Origin: Thermaerobacter sp. FW80
GTDB lineage: Bacteria; Bacillota; Sulfobacillia; Thermaerobacterales; Thermaerobacteraceae
Reading direction: 5' to 3'
NCBI RefSeq assembly: GCF_004634385.1
Contig: NZ_CP037895.1
Location: 1,835,245 to 1,899,244, forward strand
Length of the DNA stretch: 64,000 nucleotides
A program made the position numbers and the translations under genes. The notes beneath the pieces were generated by a model that saw nothing but the letters and a program-made list of their open reading frames with translations, was not told where the DNA came from and ran no database searches. Position 1 is the first letter of the stretch; the number at the start of each line of letters is the position of its first letter. This document shows positions 1 through 11,616 of this stretch, one piece after another.

Positions 1-3826
<3,826 letters not shown>

Positions 3827-3843
3827 GTTTGCACCCCCGGCCG

Positions 3844-5052
3844 TCAGCGACCCATCGTTGCGTCGTTGAGCTCCACCAGCCGGACGAGTTTGGGGCTTGG
3901 CTGGAGGATGACGGGCTCGGTCTCCCAGTTCAGGTCGTGGCTCGCTGCGATCTCGAGCGCCTCATCCAGCAAGGCTCTGGCTCCGGACGTGTCGAGCGCG
4001 AAGGATTTCCGCTCGCCGGCCGTGGGGCCGACCAGTTCCCAGCGGGGCTCGGATTCCGGAATCAACAGGCAGCGGGAGCGAAGCTGGTAGCCCTCTTCGT
4101 GCAGGGCAGCCGTGGCGTAGAGAGCCAAACTGAGGAGGACCAGGCGACCTGCCGCATCCCGGTCTGCGCTGGTTTTGCCCGTCCCATCGGGAAAGCGCAG
4201 TTGCCGGAGTTGGGCTACGGAAATGACCGTGGTGTGCAGGGCATACCGGATGCTCACACCGCCAGCATCCTCCTGAACGGTGGGGGCGATGTTGCCGTGG
4301 CCGATCTCTGAAGGCCGTGACTTCTTGACCTTCACGTCCCCCCGCCCTGCACGCGCCGCGGCCTTTTTGACGTCCTCTTCGGAGAAACCCCAGTCCGCCT
4401 GCTCGGTTCTGTAGATCTCGGCCACATCACGCTCAATGCCAAGGGGGTCGATGCGCCCCTGGGTCCTGACACCCCGCTGGGCCGCGACGCCGACGATCTC
4501 CGACACCACCGCACGGGGGATCTTGGTCCCCTTGGTCCCGCGACCGGTGTGGGAGTCCCATGCCCCAAACAGCAGCGCGGTTGGGGCGTAGCGGAACAGC
4601 GCGGTTGCGTTACCCAGTCCTGCCTCGCGCAATGCCCGGCCGATACGGCTGGTGGGGAACGGTTCACCGTCCAGCAAGCTGTCCCGGAAGATGGCATCGA
4701 ACACGCGGTGGGGGGCGTCCAGGGACGTCACGGCGCCGTGGCCGGGGATTTCCACCTGCAAGAGGGGGAGGCGGATCGCACCACGCCGGCAGGCGGCCAA
4801 GAGGGCCTGTTCCATCCGGTTCGCCTGGGATGGTACGGAGTCCAGGAGGACCGTGGGGGTCGGTTCGCCGTCAATGTAGCGAGGTTCCTCGGCATAACGG
4901 GGGGATCCTTGGCTGCCCGGGGGAGGGGCGTAGGTGGGGGGGAACACCTTCGTGCCCTCGGCCGGCGGGAGCAGGCGCACTTCAGAGCGCAGGGCCGAAG
5001 GACCACGGTGACAGGCTGTGAGGAGTTGTTCCCTCAAGGACCTTGCTTCCAA
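3844..5052 (-). CDS. csb1: Type I-G CRISPR protein Csb1 (GSU0053 family, Cas7-like)
   Basis: Backbone (Cas7-like) subunit of the type I-G effector, 402 residues. Family-like segments are a proline-rich N-terminal part, then PTVLLDSVPSQANRMEQAL near residues 65-85, and FGAWDSHTGRG near 165-175. The longest frame begins at GTG 5061, but that codon is fused to the SD sequence AGGAGG. TTG 5052 lies 8 nt after AGGAGG and is chosen as the start. The gene is the first of the csb1-csb2-cas3 operon and is preceded by a plausible promoter at 5086-5115. Base composition here is visibly less GC-rich than the rest of the window, consistent with lateral acquisition, which is an inference. Confidence 0.88.
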   Translation of the reverse strand: MEARSLREQLLTACHRGPSALRSEVRLLPPAEGTKVFPPTYAPPPGSQGSPRYAEEPRYIDGEPTPTVLLDSVPSQANRMEQALLAACRRGAIRLPLLQVEIPGHGAVTSLDAPHRVFDAIFRDSLLDGEPFPTSRIGRALREAGLGNATALFRYAPTALLFGAWDSHTGRGTKGTKIPRAVVSEIVGVAAQRGVRTQGRIDPLGIERDVAEIYRTEQADWGFSEEDVKKAAARAGRGDVKVKKSRPSEIGHGNIAPTVQEDAGGVSIRYALHTTVISVAQLRQLRFPDGTGKTSADRDAAGRLVLLSLALYATAALHEEGYQLRSRCLLIPESEPRWELVGPTAGERKSFALDTSGARALLDEALEIAASHDLNWETEPVILQPSPKLVRLVELNDATMGR

Positions 5053-5085
5053 GGTAAGCACCTCCTGCTGGACATTGCCAACTAC

Positions 5086-5115
5086 ATCCTAATGTGAGTG
5101 AAATCTCCTAGCCAA
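5086..5115 (-). promoter_or_regulatory. Predicted sigma-A promoter of the cas operon
   Basis: On the minus strand TTGGCT (5115-5110) and TAGGAT (5091-5086) are separated by 18 nt, about 35 bp before csb1. An AT-rich patch, rare in this window, surrounds them. The transposase remnant begins about 50 bp further upstream. Sequence match only. Confidence 0.5.
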
Positions 5116-5164
5116 GAGAAAGAATGATTTAAACGTCCGGTGGCTGTGCCCCGTCTAGTGCGCC

Positions 5165-5830
5165 TGGGGTGCATTGGGTCAAGCACGGGTTGCAGTCCTT
5201 CCCCCGCACGTGTTACCGGCTGCATCCGTTCCACCTGCGGCGAGCCCTGCGGGAGGCGTGATCGCCTTCCGAGGAGACGTACGCCCAGGTGTGCCGGGCC
5301 ATCGAGGCGGGGGATTGGACGGGCGTGAAGGCGGCGCTTCGCCAGGCGCTCCGGGGGCGGCGTGGTCCGGCGTGGGAGCGCTTGGTGCGGCTGCGCGGCT
5401 CCTTGCGGGCGAACGGGGAAGGGATCGTGGCTTCAGGGGAAGCGCCGCGCGGCTGGGGGCGATCGAAGCGGAGGTCTTTCACGTCCTTGCGCGACGGATG
5501 AAACGGCATGGGGCGCCTTGGAGTGAACGCGGTGCCGACCCCTTGGTGCGGCCCTCGAGCGAGCGCGTGGACCCCTACTGGTGCGCTCGGCGGCCGACCC
5601 CTGCAGATTTCGCCCGGCGTGCGGCAGGGACACGCCAGGCCGTTCAGCGCGTGATGCGCCAGCTCGAGGAGGACCCCGCCCGTTGGCTGCGTGCCCGCAT
5701 CCCGGTGCTCGCCGGGCCGCATGCGGACAAACCCTGGGTTCAGGTGTTGCGCGACCTGGCCCATGTCCACGCACTGGTGGCTTGACAACAGATTCACCGC
5801 TGGGGGCACCCACCGGAGCGTGACACGGAC
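5165..5830 (+). pseudogene. ISLre2-family transposase remnant (5'-truncated, with stops)
   Basis: This segment matches codons about 270-476 of the intact transposase at 23606-25036 at nearly every base, plus the right inverted repeat ending CACGGAC near 5830. It begins inside the GAHWVK codons, so roughly the first 57 percent of the gene is gone. A TTA to TGA change soon after the DPFHLRRALREA stretch and further small indels disrupt the frame. The C-terminal codons and right end are intact, so deletion or recombination removed the left part. It sits immediately upstream of the cas operon promoter. It is not expected to make protein. Confidence 0.88.
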
Positions 5831-5939
5831 CCCTTGTTTACTGCGCCTTGGCCATCGCCGTCTACAGCGTATATGCTCATAAAGAAAGCCTAAGATCCGC
5901 CGTGAACCCACGGTCGGCTTCGTTGCAGGTTTGTTTTGA

Positions 5940-6427
5940 CGAGGAGCACCATCGGGAACCGAGTAGGCATCCGGAACCAATCCGGCAACATTCGAGGCGG
6001 TTCTGGAAGCGCTCGATCAGGTCCAAAGCCGGGGCCAGGTCATGTACGGCCAGGTCATGTACGGCCAGCTCATGTACCTTCCGGGTGCTGACAACTTGGA
6101 CATCGGCCCCCTGCACCACGGCGCCCAGGGCCCGTTCCGCCCGCCGGCGCGGCTCCAGCAGGCTGGAACAGTCGTTGTCCTGGCAAGATTTTGGAATTCG
6201 TAGCTCGAGGGTGCCCACGCGGGTATCTAGGGCCAGAAGCGATGGCAGTTTCGGTACGCCTTCTGCATTTCCGTCCGCTAGTACCGCTGAGCGCCAGCGA
6301 GTTCGCCCACTTCGAGCTCCATGAGCGGTTGGGCCAGCCAGCGCAATCTTTCCCGCAAGGCATCGGCTGCGGGCTCGCATCGGTGTTTGCGCAAAAGCTC
6401 GAGAAGTGCCATCGTGAAGTCAGCGGT
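5940..6427 (-). pseudogene. IS256-family (mutator-type) transposase remnant
   Basis: Minus-strand translation gives the N-terminus of an IS256-type transposase. The segments are TADFTMALLELLRKH, MELEVGELAGAQRY, DTRVGTLELRIPK and SLLEPRRRAERALGAVVQ, ending at VSTRKVHEL. These segments lie in more than one frame and are separated by two stop codons (after QRY and before DTRVG), so the gene is dead. The catalytic core and C-terminus are missing. Downstream of VSTRKV the sequence decays into a 15-bp repeat. The N-terminal start is approximately GTG 6427. Confidence 0.8.
6037..6078. repeat. 15-bp direct repeat, 2.8 copies
   Basis: AGGTCATGTACGGCC occurs at 6037-6051 and 6052-6066, followed by the partial copy AGCTCATGTACC at 6067-6078. 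It lies inside the IS256 remnant, where it triplicates the codons after the VSTRKV motif. Confidence 0.9.
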
Positions 6428-6598
6428 CACCGGTGGCTGCCCTCCCTTCAAGGGGTCTTTAGAGCTCTTGTCCAACCGGAAGGGGGGCCACCGGTGACCT
6501 CTTTTGTAAAGGGTTACCAGGGCCGGCCGGTCCGGCCGCGAACTTTTCCACCACCACCTAGCGCGGGCCCTGGCTGCAGCCCGTCGGGGCGACGCCGA

Positions 6599-7459
6599 AT
6601 GAAGGTTCTTCAAGCGTACCGCTTCGCGTTGGATCCTACGCCCCGCCAGCAGCGGGCGCTGGCCTCCCACGTGGGCGCCCGCCGTCGCCTTCAACTGGGG
6701 CCTCGCCCTGGTGAAGGAGCGCCTGGAAGCCCGTGCCCGGGGCGAGGATGTGGAGGTGCCCTGGACCCTCCCCGCCTTGCGACGGGAGTGGAACCGGCAA
6801 AAGCACCGCGTCGCCCCCTGGTGGCGGGAGAACTCGAAGGAAGCCTACGCCTGCGGTCTGGACGGACTCGCCCGGGCCCTTCAGAACGAGTCCAAGAGCC
6901 GCAAGGGTGAACGCAAGGGGCGCCGGGTTGGATTCCCGCGTTTTCGGAAGAAGGGGCGGGGGCGGGAGTCCGTGCGGTTCACCACCGGCGCGATCCGGGT
7001 GGACGACAAGAGCCACTTCGTGCTGCCCCGGATCGGGCGGGTGAAGACCCACGAGACCACCACGGCCCTGCTCCGACGCATCGAAGCGGGGACAGCCCGC
7101 ATCCTGTCGGCCACGGTCGCCCGGGAAGGGGGCCGGTGGTTCGTCAGCTTCACCTGCGAGGTGGAGCGGCCGCCAGGCCGCCCCCGGTTCCCCTGGAAGC
7201 TCGTCGGCGTCGATATTGTTCGCGGTGTGGCGCGGCCAAGCCGTCGCTGCCGCTTTCGCAGCGCGTTTTCCGCTCTGAGGAATGCGCGCTTGTGCTCGAC
7301 CGGGACGAAAACGCGGCGCGGAATCTCGCGGCCCTGGCGGCCGCCGTCGCCGGGAGTGGCCCGGAGACGCAAAACGCCCGTGGACGGGATGGAAGACCTG
7401 CCACAAGGCAGGCGATCCCGGAGGAAGCGGGAAGCCGGCACCGGCGCATGGCCGGGTAA
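6599..7459 (+). pseudogene. IS200/IS605-type TnpB (OrfB) with internal deletion and frameshift
   Basis: TnpB is an RNA-guided nuclease encoded by IS605-group transposons. From ATG 6599 the N-terminus MKVLQAYRFALDPTPRQQ is classical. A one-base shift near 6675-6690 moves the frame to AFNWGLALVKERLEARARGED. The wedge/REC part then continues normally to KLVGVDI, which holds the first RuvC aspartate, at about 7212. There the sequence jumps directly into YCSRCGAAKPSL and FRSEECALVLDRDENAARNL, the zinc ribbon and last RuvC motif, in another frame. The segment between RuvC-I and the zinc ribbon, which should hold the RuvC-II glutamate, is missing. No tnpA is adjacent. Non-functional as a nuclease. 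Confidence 0.88.
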
Positions 7460-7469
7460 GACCGGCACC

Positions 7470-7517
7470 GCCGATCCGCAAGGATCGGCTGCCTGAAACA
7501 GAGGATGATGTTTCAGG
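7470..7517 (+). other. Two hairpins after tnpB (probable IS right end)
   Basis: GCCGATCC-GCAA-GGATCGGC (7470-7489) and CCTGAAAC-n10-GTTTCAGG (7492-7517) are perfect stem-loops just after the tnpB stop. Hairpins at this place are typical of the right end of IS200/IS605 elements and of the 3' part of the guide RNA. The second could instead act as a weak terminator before the next gene. Confidence 0.55.
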
Positions 7518-7552
7518 TAACGGCTGAGCCTCCAGAGGGGGGCGCGGTGCCC

Positions 7553-8242
7553 ATGGAACGGCTCACCGTCTACTACGACGGATGGTGCCCGTGGTGCGTG
7601 CGGGCCGCCGCGTGGTGTCGGCGCCTGGACTGGCTGGGCCGCCTGGACCTCCGGTCCTTCCGCCCCGATCGCCCCTCCCTCCACCCGGGGGCCGCGGCTG
7701 GGAGTCGGGGGGAGGCCGGGGCTGTCCCCGGGGGGTCGCCTCCGGTGGACGCCGTGGCCATGGCCCAGGCGGAGCAGGAGCTCTTGGCTCGCGCGCACCC
7801 CTCCGGCCGGTGGTACCACGGCTTCGCGGCGGTCCGGGCCATCGCCCAGCGGCTGCCGCTGCTCTGGCCGACGGTGCCGTTGCTGGCCGTCCTCCAGGGA
7901 CTCGGCCTCGGGCCGGCCCTGTACCGCGCCATCGCCCGCCGGCGGCCGGTGGTCCTGCCCCTTCCCGGGGCCTGCCCGCTGCCCCGTCGTGCCCGATGTG
8001 TCGGGACCGACCCCGCGGGCCCGTGCGCCGGCGGGGATCGCCGGCGGGACGCGGACGGCAGCGCCGGGCGTGCCGGCCGGCGCGGGACGAGGAGCCGCCC
8101 CGCTGCTGGCGAAGTGGGGAGACGGGACGATGCCCCGCCGCCGGCCGACCGGGGGGTCACGGGTTCCGGATGTTCGACGTCGTGCTGGTGGCGCCCGAGA
8201 TCGCGCCCAACACGGGGAACGTCGCCCGCACGTGTGCGGTGA
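7553..8242 (+). CDS. DCC-family thiol-disulfide oxidoreductase-like protein (DUF393)
   Basis: Residues 4-13 (LTVYYDGWCP and the following WC) give the YDGxCxxC signature of the DCC (YuxK/DUF393) family. These are thioredoxin-like small redox proteins of poorly known substrate. Start ATG 7553 follows a GAGGGGGGCG purine tract; an in-frame ATG at 7505 lies inside the IS hairpin and is unlikely. The recognisable domain, including the WYHGFAAVRAI and LPLLWP segments, ends near residue 150. The remaining roughly 80 residues are Arg/Gly/Pro-rich, and the frame overlaps trmL by 73 bp. The true end may therefore be earlier, through a frameshift, or the tail may be a low-complexity extension. Acts in the cytosol; no signal peptide. 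Confidence 0.75.
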   Translation: MERLTVYYDGWCPWCVRAAAWCRRLDWLGRLDLRSFRPDRPSLHPGAAAGSRGEAGAVPGGSPPVDAVAMAQAEQELLARAHPSGRWYHGFAAVRAIAQRLPLLWPTVPLLAVLQGLGLGPALYRAIARRRPVVLPLPGACPLPRRARCVGTDPAGPCAGGDRRRDADGSAGRAGRRGTRSRPAAGEVGRRDDAPPPADRGVTGSGCSTSCWWRPRSRPTRGTSPARVR

Positions 8243-8631
8243 CGGGCGCCCGGCTGCACCTGGTCCGGCCCCTGGGCTTCCGCCTCAGCGACCGGATGCT
8301 CCGCCGGGCGGGCATGGACTACTGGGAGCACGTGGAGTGGCGGGTCCACGACACGTGGGACGAGCTGCTGGCCGCGCTGCCGGAGGCGCGCTTCTGCTAC
8401 CTGGAGCCCGACGGGCCGGTCCGCTACAGCGATCTCGCCTTCGCGCCCGGGGACGTCCTGGTCTTCGGGAGCGAGTCGCGAGGCCTGCCGCGGGAGTTCA
8501 TCCGCCAACGGCCGGGCCCGGTCCTGCGGGTGCCCATGCGGCCGGGCCTGCGCTCCCTCAACCTGGCCAGCACCGTCGCCCTCGTCCTCTACGAGGCGTA
8601 TCGGCAGCACGGCTTCCCCGGCCTGGTGTGA
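8170..8631 (+). CDS. trmL: tRNA (cytidine/uridine-2'-O)-methyltransferase TrmL-like (SPOUT)
   Basis: 153 residues, the normal length for TrmL, which methylates the ribose of the wobble base of tRNA-Leu using SAM. The knotted SPOUT fold is evident. The N-terminal PEIAPNTGNVARTCA motif gives RNA binding; DVLVFGSESRGLP and RVPMRPGLRSLNLASTVALVLYEA are the SAM-binding knot motifs 2 and 3. ATG 8170 starts directly at the conserved first strand (MFDVVLVAPEIAPN). It overlaps the preceding DCC frame, so the two may be co-transcribed. The substrate is assigned from the family, not tested here. Confidence 0.93.
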   Translation: MFDVVLVAPEIAPNTGNVARTCAVTGARLHLVRPLGFRLSDRMLRRAGMDYWEHVEWRVHDTWDELLAALPEARFCYLEPDGPVRYSDLAFAPGDVLVFGSESRGLPREFIRQRPGPVLRVPMRPGLRSLNLASTVALVLYEAYRQHGFPGLV

Positions 8632-9154
8632 GGGACCGGCGGCGCTCCGGCCGCGGCCGGATGCACCCCGCGGCGGGCGCCCTCCCCCGGCGGCGTCCGC
8701 GATTCCCCGACCTGGCGGCGCGGCGAGGACCCCGAGGGGCGGCGATCTGGCGGGTCGGACCCGCCGGGAGACGGCCATCCCGCCAAGGGGACGCGTCGCC
8801 GGGCTGGTCGGCCCGGTAGGGTAGGGCCGTGGTCGGCGCGGTCGGTTCGCCGGGGTGGAGACGTCTCCACCGGCAGCGTCGGTCTCGGCCGGGAGACCGA
8901 AGGTGGTCGGCGCGGTCGGTCCGCCGAGGTGGGGGCGTCGGCGGCGAGGATGTCCCACCCAGGGTGCGGGAGGCTCCCGGGGAGGCGGCGCCGGCCGCTC
9001 CGGCAGCCGGGGGCGGCGCTCCGGAGGATGGGACCTCCTCTGGCAGCCGCGGGCCGCGCTCCGGAGGAGGGGGCCTCCTCCGGCAGCGGCGCCAGGGGCT
9101 CCGGTCGTCGCCCCGAGGGCCTTCCGGTCGACGTGCCAGAGGAGGGGGCCGAGG
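8632..9154. repeat. Intergenic region with imperfect direct repeats
   Basis: No convincing gene. GTGGTCGGCGCGGTCGGT and its continuation are repeated at 8829-8858 and 8903-8932 (about 30 bp, few mismatches). A 40-bp unit beginning GCGCTCCGGAGGA is tandemly repeated at 9016-9055 and 9056-9095. Each copy of the latter contains a GGAGG...CCTCC inverted pair. Confidence 0.75.
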
Positions 9155-11518
9155 ATGCGCCCGCTGCGCGTGGCAGCCGTTCCGCTCCGGCTCGAAGCGG
9201 TGACGCACCTGGAGGCAGCACGGGAGCGGCTGTGGGCCGCGGCGCTGACCGGTTACCGGTTGCTGACCGCGTCCGACGCGCCCGATGCAGCGGCGCGCTC
9301 CCCGGATCCCGGCCCGCCGACCGCCGGGCGGTCGGAGCGGGCATCGGCGCCGAGCGGCGCAGCCGCGGCACCACCCCGTCCTCCGGCGACGACCGGGGCC
9401 GCCGGAGCCGGGGGAGAGGCCGCCCCAGCGGAGCGGGCCCTGGGGGGAAGCGCCGCCCCGGAGGGCACGGGTGCCCGCAGAGCCGCCGGCGGTCCCTCCG
9501 CCGGCACCCCCGCCTCGGTGCGAATCGCCGCGGGACACGGTGGCAAGGGGCGTCCCCTCCTTCCCGCCGGGCGCCGCGCGGCGGGTCTCGTGGTGCTTCC
9601 GGGGCTGGCCGGCCTGCTGCCGCTGGCCGCCCTGGCCGGGGAGCCGCCGCGCTGGGACGGGCGGCTGGCGGCCCTGGCGCGGCGCTACGGCGAAGATGCG
9701 GCCGAGGCCTGGGAGGCCTGGTCCGCGGAGGTGGCGCGCACGCTGGGGATCTATCTCTGCCCCGGGACGGTGGTGCTCCCCCACCCCGACGGGATCGAGC
9801 ACGTCGGCCTCTGCTTCGGCCCGGACGGGCGGCGGCTGGCGCGCCAGCCCCAGCTGCACCGCCTGGCCGCGGATGCGCCGGTGCAGCTGGTCCCCGGCGA
9901 CGACTGGAACCCCTTCACCATCGAGGGGTGGCCGGCGGCGCTGGTCGTGCACGAAGACGGCTGGGTGCCGGAGGTGGGGCGTTGGGCGAGCCTGCAGGGG
10001 ACGCGCCTGGTGATCCACCCCGGCCACCGGCTGGAGCCCGCCTCGTCCTGGGACGCCATCGCAGGTCCCTGGCAGGTGGTGCAGCAGACCCAGATCTACT
10101 GGATCCACGTCACGCCGGCGGGCGAGTTGGGGGGCAAGCCGCTGGTCCCCCGGGCGGCCGTCTTCGCCCCCTGCGAGATCACGCCCGGCGGGCGGGGCTG
10201 GCTGGCCCGCGAGGACGGCGAGCGGCCCGTGGCGACGGTGCTGGAGCCCGGGCCGCTGGACGCGATCCGCGCCGCCTATCCCCTGGATCGCCACCTCCGC
10301 CCCGCCCTCTATCTGCGCGACCTGTTGCCCGCCTACCGACGGCTGGCGACGGCGTCCGTGGCGGACGGAGATGGTGCGGCGGAGCCAGGAGCGGAGGCTG
10401 TAGGGGCGGGACGCGAGACGCCGGCGGGACGACCGCAGGGGGTGGAGGCGGGACGCCGCGCGGGTGCGGGCGCGGGCGCGGCCGCGGCGGCGCTCGCTGT
10501 GTCGCGGTCGACGGGGGCCGAACCGCCGGCCGGGGACGGAGGCGTCCAGCGGGCGGCGCGTTCGGGCCCGGCGCTCGTCCCGGGGGAGGCGGCCGACGGC
10601 CGGTCCCCAGCGGACGAACCGGCCCGGCGCCGTCGTCGTCGGCGCCGCGGGCGGGGTGCTCGGGCCAGCGCCCCGCCGGCGGGCGCTGGGCCGGACGACG
10701 CCCGTCGCCCCGGGCTGGCGGCGGCTGCTGGGGACGGTGGGGCGCCCGACGGCCCGGAGGCGGTGGAGGGGGCACCCGCCCAGGGTGGACGGCCGCCGCG
10801 AGGCGCAGCGTCCTCGCCGGCAGGAGGCCGACCGGCGCGAGGCCGGCCGGCGGGAGACCGGCCGACGGGCGAGCGGGAGCCTGGCACGGGAGCGCCGTCC
10901 GGGCAGGAGACGTCCAGCCAAGATGCGCCGTCCTCCCAGGCCGGCACGCGGTGGCCGGCCGGGACGTCCCCACCGCCCAGGCCGGCGTCCCCCCCCGGCG
11001 GGATCCTCGGAGAGGGCGGGCGCGGGGCGGCGGCGGGGGCTTCGGGGAAGGTGCCCGCGGCGGAGGGTGCTCCCGAAGGGGCTTCAGGTGCTGCCGACGG
11101 GGCGTCCAAGCGGGCGTCGGAGGAGGCGGCGCCACCGACGGGTTCCCCTTCGGGTTCCTCCTCGGGTTCCTCGTCGGCTTCCCCGTCGGCTTCCTGGAGG
11201 GCTTCGTCGACTTCCTCGCAGGCTTCCGGGCCAGCCTGCCCGCAAGCCTCCCCGCAGACGCCTCCCGAGCCTTCCCGGGCGGCCGCGGGGGACGTCGGGC
11301 CGTCCTCGGGGGCCGAGCCGCCGGGCCCCGGCGGCTCGGGGCCGGGCGGCCGGCGGCGGCGCCATCCCGAACCCCGCGATGCGGGGCATGGCGATGAGCC
11401 CACGGTGGTGGGGCCCGCCGGCGGCCGGCGGCGACGGCGCCGGCGGCGCCGTCGCCGCCGCAGGCCGTCCGGTGACCCCTCGGTGGAGCCGGGGAACGGG
11501 GGATCGACGACCGGCTGA
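9155..11518 (+). CDS. Nitrilase-fold pseudoenzyme with long disordered Arg-rich tail
   Basis: 787 residues from ATG 9155, 11 nt after GGAGG. Residues 1-400 are colinear with the nitrilase encoded next door, sharing blocks such as GPDGR, AAVFAPCEITP versus AAVYAPLALTP, and LRPALYLRDLLPAYRRL versus LRPDLYTRYLEPAYRRL. The catalytic triad is lost: the Glu position reads VLPGLAG (about 148), the Lys position RQPQLHR (about 232) and the Cys position GWPAALVV (about 261). A low-complexity insert (about 45-140) separates the first two strands. From about 405 to the end the chain is Ala/Gly/Pro/Ser/Arg-rich and finishes with a 13-Arg run. No signal peptide. A partner or regulatory subunit of the active paralogue is plausible, as is RNA or DNA binding by the tail; neither is shown. 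Function unknown. Confidence 0.7.
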   Translation: MRPLRVAAVPLRLEAVTHLEAARERLWAAALTGYRLLTASDAPDAAARSPDPGPPTAGRSERASAPSGAAAAPPRPPATTGAAGAGGEAAPAERALGGSAAPEGTGARRAAGGPSAGTPASVRIAAGHGGKGRPLLPAGRRAAGLVVLPGLAGLLPLAALAGEPPRWDGRLAALARRYGEDAAEAWEAWSAEVARTLGIYLCPGTVVLPHPDGIEHVGLCFGPDGRRLARQPQLHRLAADAPVQLVPGDDWNPFTIEGWPAALVVHEDGWVPEVGRWASLQGTRLVIHPGHRLEPASSWDAIAGPWQVVQQTQIYWIHVTPAGELGGKPLVPRAAVFAPCEITPGGRGWLAREDGERPVATVLEPGPLDAIRAAYPLDRHLRPALYLRDLLPAYRRLATASVADGDGAAEPGAEAVGAGRETPAGRPQGVEAGRRAGAGAGAAAAALAVSRSTGAEPPAGDGGVQRAARSGPALVPGEAADGRSPADEPARRRRRRRRGRGARASAPPAGAGPDDARRPGLAAAAGDGGAPDGPEAVEGAPAQGGRPPRGAASSPAGGRPARGRPAGDRPTGEREPGTGAPSGQETSSQDAPSSQAGTRWPAGTSPPPRPASPPGGILGEGGRGAAAGASGKVPAAEGAPEGASGAADGASKRASEEAAPPTGSPSGSSSGSSSASPSASWRASSTSSQASGPACPQASPQTPPEPSRAAAGDVGPSSGAEPPGPGGSGPGGRRRRHPEPRDAGHGDEPTVVGPAGGRRRRRRRRRRRRRPSGDPSVEPGNGGSTTG
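11137..11230. repeat. Degenerate 12-bp minisatellite inside the pseudoenzyme gene
   Basis: About eight degenerate copies of a 12-bp unit like GGTTCCTCGTCG / GGCTTCCCCGTC. They encode Ser-rich SGSSSGSSSASPSAS in the gene's frame. The other two plus frames and the minus strand also stay open across it. Confidence 0.7.
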
Positions 11519-11616
11519 CCCCGGCCGGCCCAGCGGGAGACGACCGGCTGACCCGGCCCAGGCAACGCGATACGACCGGCTGGCGCTGAAACGAGCGGCG
11601 GGAGGAGGGACACCCG

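Noticed and set aside
8929-11397. Alternative 822-codon plus frame with a GF-rich hydrophobic stretch (GFLLGFLVGFPVGFLEGF)
   Set aside because: It overlaps the nitrilase-fold frame, which is clearly homologous to its neighbour. The hydrophobic stretch comes from the 12-bp repeat read in another frame and has no start or SD of its own.
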